A program made the translations under genes and the position numbers. The notes under the pieces are model-generated. The model saw nothing but the letters and a program-made list of their open reading frames with translations. It ran no database searches and was not told the origin of the DNA. Of a stretch of DNA of 64,000 nucleotides, positions 24,965 to 34,776 are shown piece by piece. This DNA is from Chionoecetes opilio (lineage: Eukaryota; Arthropoda; Malacostraca; Decapoda; Majidae), in NCBI GenBank assembly GCA_016584305.1, contig JACEEZ010018194.1:160001-224000 (forward strand). Reading direction: 5' to 3'. Numbering within the stretch: the stretch's first letter is position 1; every line of letters starts with the position of its first letter.

Positions 24965-25001
24965 GCGTGACGCGCGGGACAGGCGCCGCCGCGCGTCACG
25001 C
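24965..25001. other. GC-rich perfect hairpin
   Basis: A 13-bp stem GCGTGACGCGCGG pairs with CCGCGCGTCACGC around an 11-nt loop, in the intron or 3' UTR between Z3 and Z2. The flanks TGAG and CTCA extend the pairing with a bulge. Confidence 0.8.
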
Positions 25002-25444
25002 TCAGGTTTGCGTCCACCGAGGGACGTGGTCTCGCTAGTAATACGGCAGCTGTCTGCCAGCTGCATAATACTGATTTGTTTCTTAATGCATAGCTGCACA
25101 AGGGTGCATATTTATATACAATGTGTAGGAATATATCGTTATCTTCAAAATACTGTATCACCTCTTCCTCGATCCCACTAATGTTCTTTGGAAGCCTAAG
25201 TTAACAAACACGTGGTCCCTTGATATAGTTTTCTCTTCTCTTTAAAGCTGACGATAAATGCAGTGCTGAGAGGGAAGCCTGCGCCTGATGGCGGTGCTCC
25301 TGGCGGCGTCAGGCTCGGCTGCCGCACCGGCGACACGCCCACGACGCCGCCCGAACCAGCGTTCCCGCCACACACACTGATCACGGTGGGTTGTGGTCAC
25401 ACAATCTTGGGGAGAAGCGGAGCGCGGAAGACCATGATGCCAAA

Positions 25445-25828
25445 CTAGAACGCCGTGCCGTCATCCCAGGCAGCGGCGGGGGGGGCGTGCGCAGGCTGCG
25501 GGTCGGCGGAGAGATGAGGCTCCCGCGACACCCTGCCCCCGCGGCCCCCGGCTGGAGGGTGGCGGTGACGCAGCATGTGGTGATTTAAATTCGACCGATC
25601 GCCAGTCCGGTAGGGGCAATGAGGGCACGCAAAGGGTTTTTCCCCGGTGTGAGTTCGTAGGTGCGTGGCCAAGTACGTGCGGGCGGTCACGTTGCCACAC
25701 ACCGGGCATGCCACGCGACGCCCGGGCCCCAGCTCGCGTCCTGCCGCCCCACCAGACACCGCCCGCCCACCATCCAGAAAGGTCACGTCCTCCTGCGAGC
25801 TCCTGCTGAGTGCCGCCAAGTACGCCCT
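25445..25828 (-). CDS. Z3: alternative terminal zinc-finger exon, lola-type last finger
   Basis: 127 codons and a stop after acceptor CTCTTTCCAG. Residues 1-38 are an unstructured, Gly/Arg-rich lead. Finger 1 (C41, C44, H56, H60) has 11 instead of 12 residues between the second Cys and first His. TGEKP linker. Finger 2 (C68, C71, H84, H88) lacks the usual Phe and reads CPYRTGDRSNL, with helix D, S, N, H. DRSNL helices in characterised fingers favour GAC. The 39-residue tail is Pro/Arg/Ala-rich. Closest relative in the window is Z4. Confidence 0.88.
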   Translation of the reverse strand, partial: RAYLAALSRSSQEDVTFLDGGRAVSGGAAGRELGPGRRVACPVCGNVTARTYLATHLRTHTGEKPFACPHCPYRTGDRSNLNHHMLRHRHPPAGGRGGRVSREPHLSADPQPAHAPPAAAWDDGTAF

Positions 25829-26632
25829 CTGGAAAGAGCAAGAGTTTGAGGTGTGGCGGGGCTGGCGGGGGCAGGACGACCCACACATACAACACTCGCA
25901 CACGCCTCCAACAAGCTGCTTACCCTCACGAACTTGCAAATGCTAGGCCAGGACAGGTCAGCCCGTGTTTGGACGGGTTGTGGGTCCCGTGCAGGGAGGG
26001 AGGAACAGAGAACCTTTCACCGTGCAGGAAAATCTCGCCACAAAAGGTGATGTAAACACTACTGAGGGTGACGTCAGCTGCCCCACCCCAGGGACGCCGG
26101 GGGTTCAGGGGTTCAGGGAATGTGGTGGTGACAAGTGAGTCTCCGGGAATGACAAAGGTTTCTACAACACATTCTTTATTCAACCGAAACATAAAACATG
26201 TATAAATAACAAAAGTAAAATCACGACAACCACCCTTTTTTTTAAATACACTAAGCATTGATCTCTTGTAAGAAATAAAGACCGGAAACCCCTTACAAAA
26301 AGCAGCAGACAACCCCCCAAGGATACAGCAAGTCCCCCCCCCCCCCTTTCTCCACCCCAGAAGGAAGAAGTAGCAGCAGTAGCAGTCATCACAACGCACT
26401 TTCCTTACAGCACACAATCCCGCGACCCAGCACGTCCCGGGGTCGGGGTGGTAATACCTGCCTCACACAATAGTCACACACGTAATAATTCCTCCAGTCA
26501 AGGCTGGTTAACCCCACGCGTATAGGTAGAGTCAAAAAGGACGGCACGATGAGAGGATTATTCAGAATTACTTATTGTCATATACCACTGTTTGTTCATC
26601 ACAGACATACACGCTTGGCCCCGACCACCTCA

Positions 26633-26670
<38 letters not shown>

Positions 26671-27116
26671 GGATTTGCAGGAAGACTATTCATTCTTTTT
26701 TCTTTTCTACTTTTTACCGAGCGACTGAGTGTCAAACAGTCGTGAAGTCTGAGTGACAGGTTTCCCTCCCTCCCCTCCCCCTCCCTCTCTCTGGTCTGAT
26801 CACTCCCCTCCCCCCCTCCCTCACACTTGTCTGAACAAAGTCAATTATACCATAACGACGAAGACTTAATTAATTAAGGTCTGATTCGCTCGTGTTACCC
26901 AAGTACTGTATTATTCTTTCTCTCTCTATGATTTTCTGTACTAGTATTCGATTTACACAAGACGAAAAGGTGTCCATAAAAAGTACACTGCCATGAAAGA
27001 TGTACATAAAGACCGTACACTTCGATTGTGTGTGTGTATGTATGTGTGCTGTGTGTGTGTGACTGTGTGTGTGTGTGTGTGTGTGTATAACGGGGTGCGG
27101 CGCAAGGGCGGGCTGG
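25829..27116. other. Z4-Z3 spacer: Z4 3' UTR and intron; (GT)n at 26637-26665
   Basis: Holds the poly(A) candidate at 26175, a C-run at 26333-26345 and GT repeats at 27030-27088. No further finger-bearing frame seen. Confidence 0.5.
26175..26180 (-). terminator. Poly(A) signal candidate for Z4
   Basis: AATAAA on the minus strand, about 940 bp after the Z4 stop. Confidence 0.45.
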
Positions 27117-27440
27117 CTACATCTGAAGGGCGGGCTGGTCGGGGTGAACGCTGGTGTAGTGTCGCCGCAGGTTGGATCTATCGCCCGTGCGGTAACTACA
27201 GTTCGGACACCCGTACAGCTTCTCCCCCGTGTGGGTGCGGATGTGGCGCTGCAGGTTCGCGCGGCTGACGCTGGAGCCGCAGATGTGACACTCCGTCCTC
27301 GGTGCTGAGCGGTGCAGGTCGTCCGCCGCTACCCGCATGGCGTGCCTCACGTCCTCCCACGCCCCCGCCCACGCCCGCATCCCGCCACCACCACCACCTT
27401 CCACGCCCAGCAACATGTCAGAAAACAGGCCAGCCACACC
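27117..27440 (-). CDS. Z4: alternative terminal zinc-finger exon, paralogue of Z3
   Basis: 107 codons and a stop; acceptor GGTGTTGCAG. A six-Gly run lies near residue 15. Finger 1 (C51, C54, H66, H70) is, like Z3, one residue short between Cys and His. The linker is TGEKL. Finger 2 (C78, C81, H94, H99) reads CSYRTGDRSNL with helix D, S, N, R and an H-x4-H spacing. The shared short finger and DRSNL helix mark Z3 and Z4 as a tandem duplicate pair. Confidence 0.88.
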   Translation of the reverse strand, partial: GVAGLFSDMLLGVEGGGGGGMRAWAGAWEDVRHAMRVAADDLHRSAPRTECHICGSSVSRANLQRHIRTHTGEKLYGCPNCSYRTGDRSNLRRHYTSVHPDQPALQM

Positions 27441-27783
27441 CTGCAACACCAGAAACACAGTCTCACTCCTGCAGCCCCGCACCAGGGACATCATAAGGTG
27501 TTACTCCTCTTTATTATATTATTCTTTTATCATATTATTCCTCTTCATTAATTCGCCCCCCATCATATTATTCCTCTTCATTAATTCGCCCCCCTCCATT
27601 CTTCCCTTCCCGACACCCCCAATACTCTCTTCCCTCCCCCACCCCCCAACACTACGTCACACAGGTAGCGATAGGTGAGTATACAGGTGACACTGGAGCA
27701 TGTGTTTCGTAAATCAGGCGAACTTCCTTCTCACCTAACTATGAGTTCTTCCTATAGTAAGTCAACTTTCTCACAATAATGGT

Positions 27784-27896
<113 letters not shown>

Positions 27897-28255
27897 GATC
27901 GCTGCTTCAGTGGTTAAGAGCACGGGGCGCCATTGTGGTTCAGAGTTCGATCCCCGCACAAGGGATTTTTCACCGGCAAAAGTGGTCAGTTACTGTCCCC
28001 CTTGAGTAAGGGGATGGGATGTGTGAGGTCCTAGCCTTTGCTAAAGATCGGTCACATGAGCTCAAAGTTCCCTGCCGGGAGGGTGATAGCTGGCGATCGC
28101 GAGTCCAGCGCGTGATCAGGACCATGAACACACACACTGGAAATTATGACACCAACCATGGCCAGGCTTATCTAGATGGCGTGGTGGCCTGGCCGGCGGC
28201 CTCCACACAGGACACACCCGCGGCAGGCTCAGAGGGGAATCACAGTCATGTCTAA
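27897..28255 (+). mobile_element. tRNA-derived SINE, family B
   Basis: The head CAGTGGTTAAGAGCAC is like a tRNA A-box region, and GAGTTCGATCCCC fits a B box. A unique body of about 290 bp follows. A fragment of the same body is at 8348. Lies in the Z5-Z4 spacer. Confidence 0.72.
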
Positions 28256-28271
28256 ACCAATATATGTCATG

Positions 28272-28277
28272 TTTATT
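28272..28277 (-). terminator. Poly(A) signal candidate for Z5
   Basis: AATAAA on the minus strand, 340 bp after the Z5 stop. Confidence 0.5.
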
Positions 28278-28616
28278 GATAATAAGCCATCACTGTACAA
28301 AGATATAACCATTTTTGAATAACAAAAGGCAGATGCTCTTTCTGTGTTGAAAAAGAATAAAAATAGTTCCTTTATAGAAAGCTATTGAAAGCCATGCCGC
28401 GTGAGAAGGGAAAGAGCATGGAAAAATAATCAAGTTTTGCTACACGGACGTCATTACGACCTTTAATTTAATTAAAAGCACCACCACCACCACCGCCTTC
28501 CTCGCACGCCCACACTCACCCACAACCAAAACACAGCTTCGGGCAGCAGGCGGCGCGGCGCACAACACACGCCACACCCGCCACAGCACACCACAGCACA
28601 GGGGGCCGGACGCGGG

Positions 28617-29102
28617 TCACGGCGCTGCGGGCTCCCCGGCGGCATGGGTGGCTGGGGTGCAGGTGAGGCCGTCGGGGGGATGTGTCCTCACGTGGCGCGC
28701 CAAGTGGCTTCGATCCCCCGTGCGGAATTCGCAGCGGAAGCACCTGAAGGGCTTCTCCCCTGTGTGGACTCTAACGTGCTTCTGAAGGTCGGCGGCGAAG
28801 GTGAAGCGCTTGCCGCAGTGGCCACAGGGGTGCTGAGGGTTGGAAGCCATCCTGTGGTAGTCCAGGTGACGCTTGTACCGCTGCTCGTTGGCCAGCAGTT
28901 TGAAGCACAGCGGACACACCCACTCTCCCGCCCCGCCCCGTGCCTGCCCCGTCGCCATGGGCACAAAGGGGCCAAGGGTACCCAGCTCCTCTTGTCCCCC
29001 GGTCCATGTTCTACTAGTGAGACCCACGCGCCGTCCGTCCTCCCCGTATATAGATAAATACTGGTCTAGGGCGTGAGAGGTGCGCTGCCTTGCCCCGCCA
29101 GC
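28617..29102 (-). CDS. Z5: alternative terminal exon with three C2H2 fingers
   Basis: 161 codons and a stop; acceptor TCTCCTTGCAG with TGATAAG about 26 nt upstream. Finger 1 C63, C66, H79, H83; then an RMASNPQ linker; finger 2 C93, C96, H109, H113; TGEKP; finger 3 C121, C124, H137, H141 with FRTGDRSHL and helix D, S, H, R. The same three-finger plan and ASNP linker occur in Z6, the next exon downstream, so the two are local duplicates. Tail of 20 residues, Pro/Ala-rich. Confidence 0.9.
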   Translation of the reverse strand, partial: AGGARQRTSHALDQYLSIYGEDGRRVGLTSRTWTGGQEELGTLGPFVPMATGQARGGAGEWVCPLCFKLLANEQRYKRHLDYHRMASNPQHPCGHCGKRFTFAADLQKHVRVHTGEKPFRCFRCEFRTGDRSHLARHVRTHPPDGLTCTPATHAAGEPAAP

Positions 29103-29318
29103 CTGCAAGGAGACAAGACAAACAGCTTATCAAGGGTGTTTGCATGGGACGTGCTAGCCGACTTGCGGACATCCTCGCTCCCCACTCCAAAGCTAAGGGA
29201 ATAGATCTCTTTTCCTTGCCCATGCTCCAATCACTCTACTCTGTCCACCCCGTGTTTGTTATTACCACTGGTTGCTGCTTCCCCGCTTCCCCTTCCCCCC
29301 AACCCTCCCATGACGGCC

Positions 29319-29681
29319 TCAAGGGGGCGGCGGAGGCGGCGGGGGTGACTGGTGGTGTCTACGACGGTGCTTCACCAGACTGCTGCGATCTGCGAACCTG
29401 AAGGGACAGTAATCGCACGTGTAAGGCCTCTCCCCTGTGTGCGTGCGTTCGTGCTTCTCCAGGTCTTTACGGTACGCGAAGGACTTATGGCAGGTTTGGC
29501 AGGTGAACTGAGGGTTGGAGGCGCGTCGGCAATACTCGAGGTGGCTCCTGAACCTGGCGCGGGCGTGGAAGACGCGGCCGCAGAGGGGGCAGGGCAGCAC
29601 CTCCACCCCGTCCACCCAATACACGGGAGATATGGCGCTCCCCTTTACCACCCTTCCCACGTCCAGCCTGACCACCCCAGC
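29319..29681 (-). CDS. Z6: alternative terminal exon with three fingers, paralogue of Z5
   Basis: 120 codons and a stop; acceptor CTTGTTTCAG with CTCAAG upstream. Finger 1 is C2HC (C31, C34, H47, C51), followed by RRASNPQ; finger 2 C61, C64, H77, H81 (RKDLEKH); TGERP; finger 3 C89, C92, H105, H109 with CPFRFADRSSL and helix D, S, S, K. The protein would end in eight consecutive prolines. Only 216 bp separates this stop from nothing but the end of the Z5 exon's neighbouring spacer, so 3' UTR space downstream is the 0.2 kb before the Z5 acceptor. Confidence 0.9.
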   Translation of the reverse strand, partial: AGVVRLDVGRVVKGSAISPVYWVDGVEVLPCPLCGRVFHARARFRSHLEYCRRASNPQFTCQTCHKSFAYRKDLEKHERTHTGERPYTCDYCPFRFADRSSLVKHRRRHHQSPPPPPPPP

Positions 29682-30167
29682 CTGAAACAAGAGGACACGC
29701 ACCCTTGAGATATTGTCCTGTCCATATAATGTCCTGATAATGTCTCCATGTTAGCCTGACACACCCCACATACCCCTGCCTCCTTCCTCCTTTCTCTCCA
29801 CCTTCCCTCACTCACAAGGACACCCTCATCTCCCACCTTACCCAACCTGAACACAAACTGAAAAACCTGAACTGTTTAACACGTAGAAACTATAGTGGTA
29901 CAAAGTAGTAACGCAGGCAGCCTCGTTTAGCCCAATAGACCTGTTGCTGTCTGTTCTGCCTTTGTATTCCTTTATAACCACAACCATACCTTCGCAGGGG
30001 CACACAGATACACACATCTTCCGTGGGTCAAGAGAAACAAAAGCTGTACAAGACAAGCATGACACGCACCACCTCCGTCTCACAGGCACATAATGAATGA
30101 AAACAATCGCTGACGCACGCACGCACAGGACGATTGATTCACGGGACTGATTCGGCACCACGACTGT

Positions 30168-30488
30168 TTACTGCTGAGGGTGCGGGAGCGTGTGGGTCTC
30201 TCTAGGGCTAGGCTGAGGCGGGTGGAGGGCCTCGTGGTGGTGATGATCGTGGTGGTGATGGTGGTGTTGGTGTTGGTGGTGGCGACGGACGTGCTTAGAT
30301 AGGCTTGAGCGATCCCCGGTGCGGAAAGGACAGAAGATACAGAGGAAGGGCTTTTCCCCCGTGTGTGTTCTGAGGTGTTTCTGGTAATCATAGCGGGTGG
30401 TGGAGGTCTTCCCGCACCAGCAGCAGCGGTAGGGGGCGTCTACCTGGCCCTGGAAGCGGTACTCACGCCGGGGGAGAGGAAGGAGGCC
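30168..30488 (-). CDS. Z7: alternative terminal zinc-finger exon with His-rich tail
   Basis: 106 codons and a stop; acceptor CTCTCGTTGCAG with GCTCAC upstream. Finger 1 C22, C25, H38, H42 (helix region TTRYDYQKH); TGEKP; finger 2 C50, C53, H66, H70 with CPFRTGDRSSL and helix D, S, S, K, nearly the helix of Z6 finger 3. Directly after the second finger comes a tail of alternating His, Gln and Asp, about 17 residues and mostly His, then a Pro-rich end. The His tract could bind metal or simply reflect CAC/CAT repeat slippage. Confidence 0.9.
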   Translation of the reverse strand, partial: GLLPLPRREYRFQGQVDAPYRCCWCGKTSTTRYDYQKHLRTHTGEKPFLCIFCPFRTGDRSSLSKHVRRHHQHQHHHHHHDHHHHEALHPPQPSPRETHTLPHPQQ

Positions 30489-30559
30489 CTGCAACGAGAG
30501 AAAGTGAGCCTCTTTTGTATGTAGTCTAGTCTTCGAACTCTCCGTTTTTATAACCACCA

Positions 30560-30960
30560 CCAACACCACCACCAACAACACCAGTACCATCACCATCCAT
30601 CCACCAGCATCACCAGCACCCTTCTAACATCACCACCACCACCATCACCAGCACTTTCATCACCACCATCCTTCCACCATCATCACCACAACCATCACCA
30701 GTACCATCATCACCACCACCATCACCAGCATCATCACCTTTCCACCAACATCACCAGCAAAGCCACACACCATCATCATCACCACCACCACCATCATCAC
30801 CACCACAGCCACACACCATCACCACCACCACCACCACACACCATCACACCATCAACACCACCACCCTTCCACCATCAGCCTTCCAACATCACCACCATCA
30901 TCACCACAGTCACATACCATCATCACCACTCGTCACCATCCCTCGCGTCACACATCACTG
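30560..30960. repeat. CAC/CAT trinucleotide-rich tract
   Basis: Imperfect CACCATCACCAC repeats in the spacer upstream of Z7, similar in composition to its His-tail codons. Confidence 0.85.
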
Positions 30961-31291
30961 GTCGAGGAAGGGAGGGAGGGATACAGTTCAGCTAGCCACA
31001 GGCAGAAAGATAAGAGAGACAGAGATTCAGACAGACAGAGAGAGATAGTCAGACAGCCCCCCCGCCAAGCACCTTTTGCGGCCCCCAAACTTGTTATTGC
31101 ATGAAAAAAAGCAAACTATTTTTTTTGTTGTACGTATTTCTATCTTGTGTCTTTCGTTTACTGATGATTCCTTTTATCATCATCATTACTATCATCATTA
31201 CTACTATAATCATTACCATCATGACTACCATTACTCTCAAATAGAAGGAAATCAATAAGAATTAGAACACACGTAACTCATTTATCATACC

Positions 31292-31297
31292 TTTATT
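31292..31297 (-). terminator. Poly(A) signal candidate for Z8
   Basis: AATAAA on the minus strand, about 540 bp after the Z8 stop. Confidence 0.45.
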
Positions 31298-31529
31298 GGA
31301 ATAATTATATACCAAACTCGTTCCTACAAAAACTATTACAAAAAAAAGAACTGAAAAAAACCTGGGAACATGAATATAAGGAAGACGAACAAAACACCGA
31401 CCATAGCAGCGCCCGCCATGTTCCCTCACGCCCACACCAAGCCCGATACTACCCCCACCCGCCCCTTGCCTCTAACACCCCACTCCAAAGCCTCACCCAA
31501 CCCGTACCTCCCTCTCCAGCTGCCTACAA

Positions 31530-31805
31530 CCTTACCTTGTCTCCCTCTCCCACTCACTCCCCCCCCCCTGTCCTTGCCTCCCTCTCTCACTCACTCTAGC
31601 CCTCTCCTTGCCTCCCCCTCCCCCTCACTCCCGCCCTCTCCTTCCCTCCCTCCCACTCACTCCCGCCCTCTCCCTCCCTCCCTCTCCCACTCATTCCCGC
31701 CCACTCAATCCCGCCCTCTCCCTCCCTCCTTCCCCCACTCACCCCTGCCCCTGTCCTTCCCTACCTAGGCATCTCCCCTCTCTCTTCCTCCCTACCTAGG
31801 CCTCT
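31530..31805. repeat. C/T-rich imperfect tandem repeat
   Basis: Units of about 25-35 bp built on CTCCCACTCACTCCCGCCCT, in the presumed 3' UTR of Z8. Confidence 0.75.
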
Positions 31806-31834
31806 CCCCGCCCTACCATCAGCCTCCCGCGGCG

Positions 31835-32362
31835 TTAGGGCGGCGGCTGCTTGTCTCTGTGTCTATTCATAATGTGGCTCTTCAGGTTCCACTTGTAGGA
31901 GGCTCTGAAGGGGCAGTAGGGACACTCGTGCTCCTTCTCCGCCAGGTGGCATTTCAGGTGGCGCTCGTAGTAGTAACGCATCCCAAACTTCTTGTGGCAA
32001 ACGGGGCACGACCAGATCTGACAGGTACCCAGGGTTCGAGCCCAAGCCATCCTTTCTGCCTCACTCACTCCTACTCCTCCTACTCCTCCTGCTCCTCCAC
32101 TGCCTCCCACGTCCGCTCCTACAAAACTGACATCTCCTGCGCCACCTCCCGGATTCCCTGCTAATATACTCATACCTCCTCCTCCTGCTCCTCCTCCCAG
32201 ATTCCCTGGCAACATACCCATACCTCCTCCTCCTCCTCCTCCCGGATTCCCTGATAACATACCCATACCTCCTCCTCCACCACCACTACCTGCTCCCACT
32301 GGCCCTAACACGCCCATACTTCCTCCTCCTCCGCCCTCCGCAGCGAACAGACAAGCCACTCG
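31835..32362 (-). CDS. Z8: alternative terminal zinc-finger exon with Gly-rich lead
   Basis: 175 codons and a stop; acceptor TATCTCTTTGCAG with GGCTAAG about 27 nt upstream. Residues 10-100 are a Gly-rich repeat with a recurring GMxMLxGNPGGG-like unit (about four copies), probably disordered. Finger 1 C119, C122, H135, H139; linker LAEKEHE instead of TGEKP; finger 2 C147, C150, H163, H168 with CPFRASYKWNL. The second finger resembles the lola-type last fingers of insects more than any other in the window; this is a judgement from memory, not an alignment. Confidence 0.88.
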   Translation of the reverse strand, partial: RVACLFAAEGGGGGSMGVLGPVGAGSGGGGGGMGMLSGNPGGGGGGGMGMLPGNLGGGAGGGGMSILAGNPGGGAGDVSFVGADVGGSGGAGGVGGVGVSEAERMAWARTLGTCQIWSCPVCHKKFGMRYYYERHLKCHLAEKEHECPYCPFRASYKWNLKSHIMNRHRDKQPPP

Positions 32363-32857
32363 CTGCAAAGAGATAACAGCATCTTAGCCACGCCTTCTAC
32401 CACACCTCTACCACACCTCTCTACCACCACCTCTACCATCACCATCACCACCACCCCGATTCTCTCCACCACACATCCTCTACTCCTATACTCCTCCCCA
32501 CCCCTAACTCCCAACCTACCTATCCCTTCTCCCCTCCCCACAAATGTATCCCTTTCCTTAAATAACAAATCCACATCCCTTTCACAAAACACATCTCTTT
32601 CCTTAAATAACATATATAAATTAATCCTCCCCTCCCCAAACTCCCAACCTACCTATCCCTTCTCCCCTCCCCATAAATGTATCCCTTAAAAACACATCCC
32701 TTTCCCTAAATAACAAATATAAATTAAGGAAATTAACTCCTACATTACTCGAGCAAATAAAAATTGTATCATGTATTTGAATATATTAAAATTTGCACTG
32801 TAAAATATGACTGGATGTATCACTAGTTGCAAAAGTTGCGATAATTATTCGGGGACA

Positions 32858-32927
<70 letters not shown>

Positions 32928-33672
32928 GCGACAGTGAGTGATATATAATAATAATAATTTCTAATGATTGGTGAAGGGAACGAAAGCGTGTTAGTGGTGT
33001 TTCTTGTATACAGAGGAGAGAAAGTATAAACCTCACCTTCACTACACACGCTAATTGCACGCCCATAGCCTTATACACGCCCGCACCCACACCCACGCCC
33101 ACAACCGCACCCACACCCTTATTCACGCCCACACCCGCGCTGCCTAATGAGTATTACCTTCCCAATGAGTACCTGCGGCGCGTGACCCACCTGTGACCCA
33201 CCTGTGACTCGTGCGTGTGACCCCCATCGGTGACCAGGGGGGGACGTGGTCATGTGCCTTTACCCCTCTCCTCCTCTAGGCAGGTCACCAGTTTTGTGGT
33301 ATTCTTAACCTTGCCCTCCCCTTGCCCCCCCCCCCCCCCCCGAGTCTATGGCACGTCCCAGATCTACATAAAATTGAATAAAGCAAAACGTGCTTTACTC
33401 AATTATTCACTACTCAACCACGAGGTACTGCACACTCTTGGTTCTTGATCACGACCAGCCTGCCTCCTCCCCACCCCACGACACAACCCACATCGCCCCC
33501 CATCACTCACGCGCCGCCACAACATAATCATCCCAACATAAAACGTATACAGAACAAGTGGCATCATGCTGCCGGGGATGACAAGTCATGGCCGCCACAT
33601 GAGCTTGCGTCACAGCAATGCGTGTGTCTACTAGCGACGGACACCCGGGAACGCAGGACGCGGTGCGGGGAC
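32363..33672. other. Z9-Z8 spacer, (AAT)n at 32857-32926
   Basis: Duplicated AT-rich and C-rich segments around 32500-32720 (CCTACCTATCCCTTCTCCCC occurs twice), a pure AAT microsatellite and a C-run at 33327-33341. No finger-bearing frame seen. Confidence 0.6.
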
Positions 33673-34227
33673 TCAGCCGATGAAACTGGTGTCCGGATTG
33701 CCGTTCCAAGGTGGCGGCTGGCTGCCGGGGACGCCGGGGGAGGGCAGGTATAGCTTGTGTACTGACTTGAGGTGCACGTTCAGGTTGGATCGCTGCGCCG
33801 ACCGATACGAGCACAGGTGACACAGGAAAGGCTTCTCGCCCGTGTGTGTGCGCATGTGTTTCTCAAACTCAGAGCGAAAGAGCACCACGCGGCCACAGAC
33901 TGGACAGTTGAGAGGGTTGCTGGCCCGCCGCTGAGGGCGGGGCGCCGCGGCCATTATGACGCCAACAAGCCCCGTGGGGCTCGGGGTGGCGATGGAGGCC
34001 AGGTCCGAAGAGGAGAGGCCTGCCACCCCGAGGTTAGTGGAGAGGGCGGCCAGGCTGGGGAAGGTATGCACGCCCAGGTATGGATGGGCGTGCGCGACAC
34101 CCTGGCTGCCCCCCGCCTCATCCTCCCCCACGGCGTCGACACCCATCTCGTAGGGCTCCGACTTGACGCGTGCGGGCGGAGAACACGACCCGTCTCTCAG
34201 GAGGAGCTGCTCCAGCGGGGACACCTC
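33673..34227 (-). CDS. Z9: alternative terminal zinc-finger exon, longer lead
   Basis: 184 codons and a stop; acceptor TTGTCGTTGCAG. A 107-residue low-complexity lead (acidic patch, then Ser/Ala/Pro-rich) precedes RRASNP, the linker also seen in Z5 and Z6 between their first and second fingers. Here no finger stands in front of it. Finger 1 C108, C111, H124, H128 (VVLFRSEFEKH); TGEKP; finger 2 C136, C139, H152, H157 with CSYRSAQRSNL, helix Q, S, N, V. Tail of 27 residues rich in Pro and Gly. Confidence 0.9.
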   Translation of the reverse strand, partial: EVSPLEQLLLRDGSCSPPARVKSEPYEMGVDAVGEDEAGGSQGVAHAHPYLGVHTFPSLAALSTNLGVAGLSSSDLASIATPSPTGLVGVIMAAAPRPQRRASNPLNCPVCGRVVLFRSEFEKHMRTHTGEKPFLCHLCSYRSAQRSNLNVHLKSVHKLYLPSPGVPGSQPPPWNGNPDTSFIG

Positions 34228-34333
34228 CTGCAACGACAACACCAGGTGTCATTGGCCGCCGGGCACCACATCACCTCACGTGTGGTCTGTAAAATGCTGT
34301 GCTGTGACTGCCTCGCCTCAAAGCCCTTCCCTG

Positions 34334-34337
<4 letters not shown>

Positions 34338-34384
<47 letters not shown>
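34338..34384. repeat. (GT)n microsatellite
   Basis: Pure GT run 110 bp upstream of the Z9 acceptor. Confidence 0.95.
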
Positions 34385-34387
<3 letters not shown>

Positions 34388-34618
34388 CCCCCTTCCCCCC
34401 CACATCCACACAACGCCTCCCTCCCCCTCTGTAGCTTGACAAGTGTGCACGCAATCTTCCCGGCATAACAAGCAGCCCCTCAAGACCCTCCCTCACGCCC
34501 CTGGACCACCACCGATGCGGCGCCTCCACCAAAACATAGCTGCCCAAGCAGGATCGAGTGTGAGGGACTCCCTCGCCACCCCAATGCAAGCATTCAAACT
34601 CTTCTCGTTATCAAAAGT

Positions 34619-34624
34619 TTTATT
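34619..34624 (-). terminator. Poly(A) signal candidate for Z10
   Basis: AATAAA on the minus strand, about 150 bp after the Z10 stop. Confidence 0.6.
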
Positions 34625-34776
34625 TACATCCTTCAGTAAAACTACACACTAATCAACGCATAAAACACTGTGCGGGGATGGACAGTCGTCATCGCCTGAC
34701 ACAAGCCACTGGGAACTGAGATGGGTGAGTGCTGACGACACTGTCTAGGCGCCTCTATCCCGAGGGTGCTCTCCTC

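Noticed and set aside
31370..31799. Pro/Leu-rich plus-strand frames
   Set aside because: C/T-rich repeat in the presumed Z8 3' UTR.
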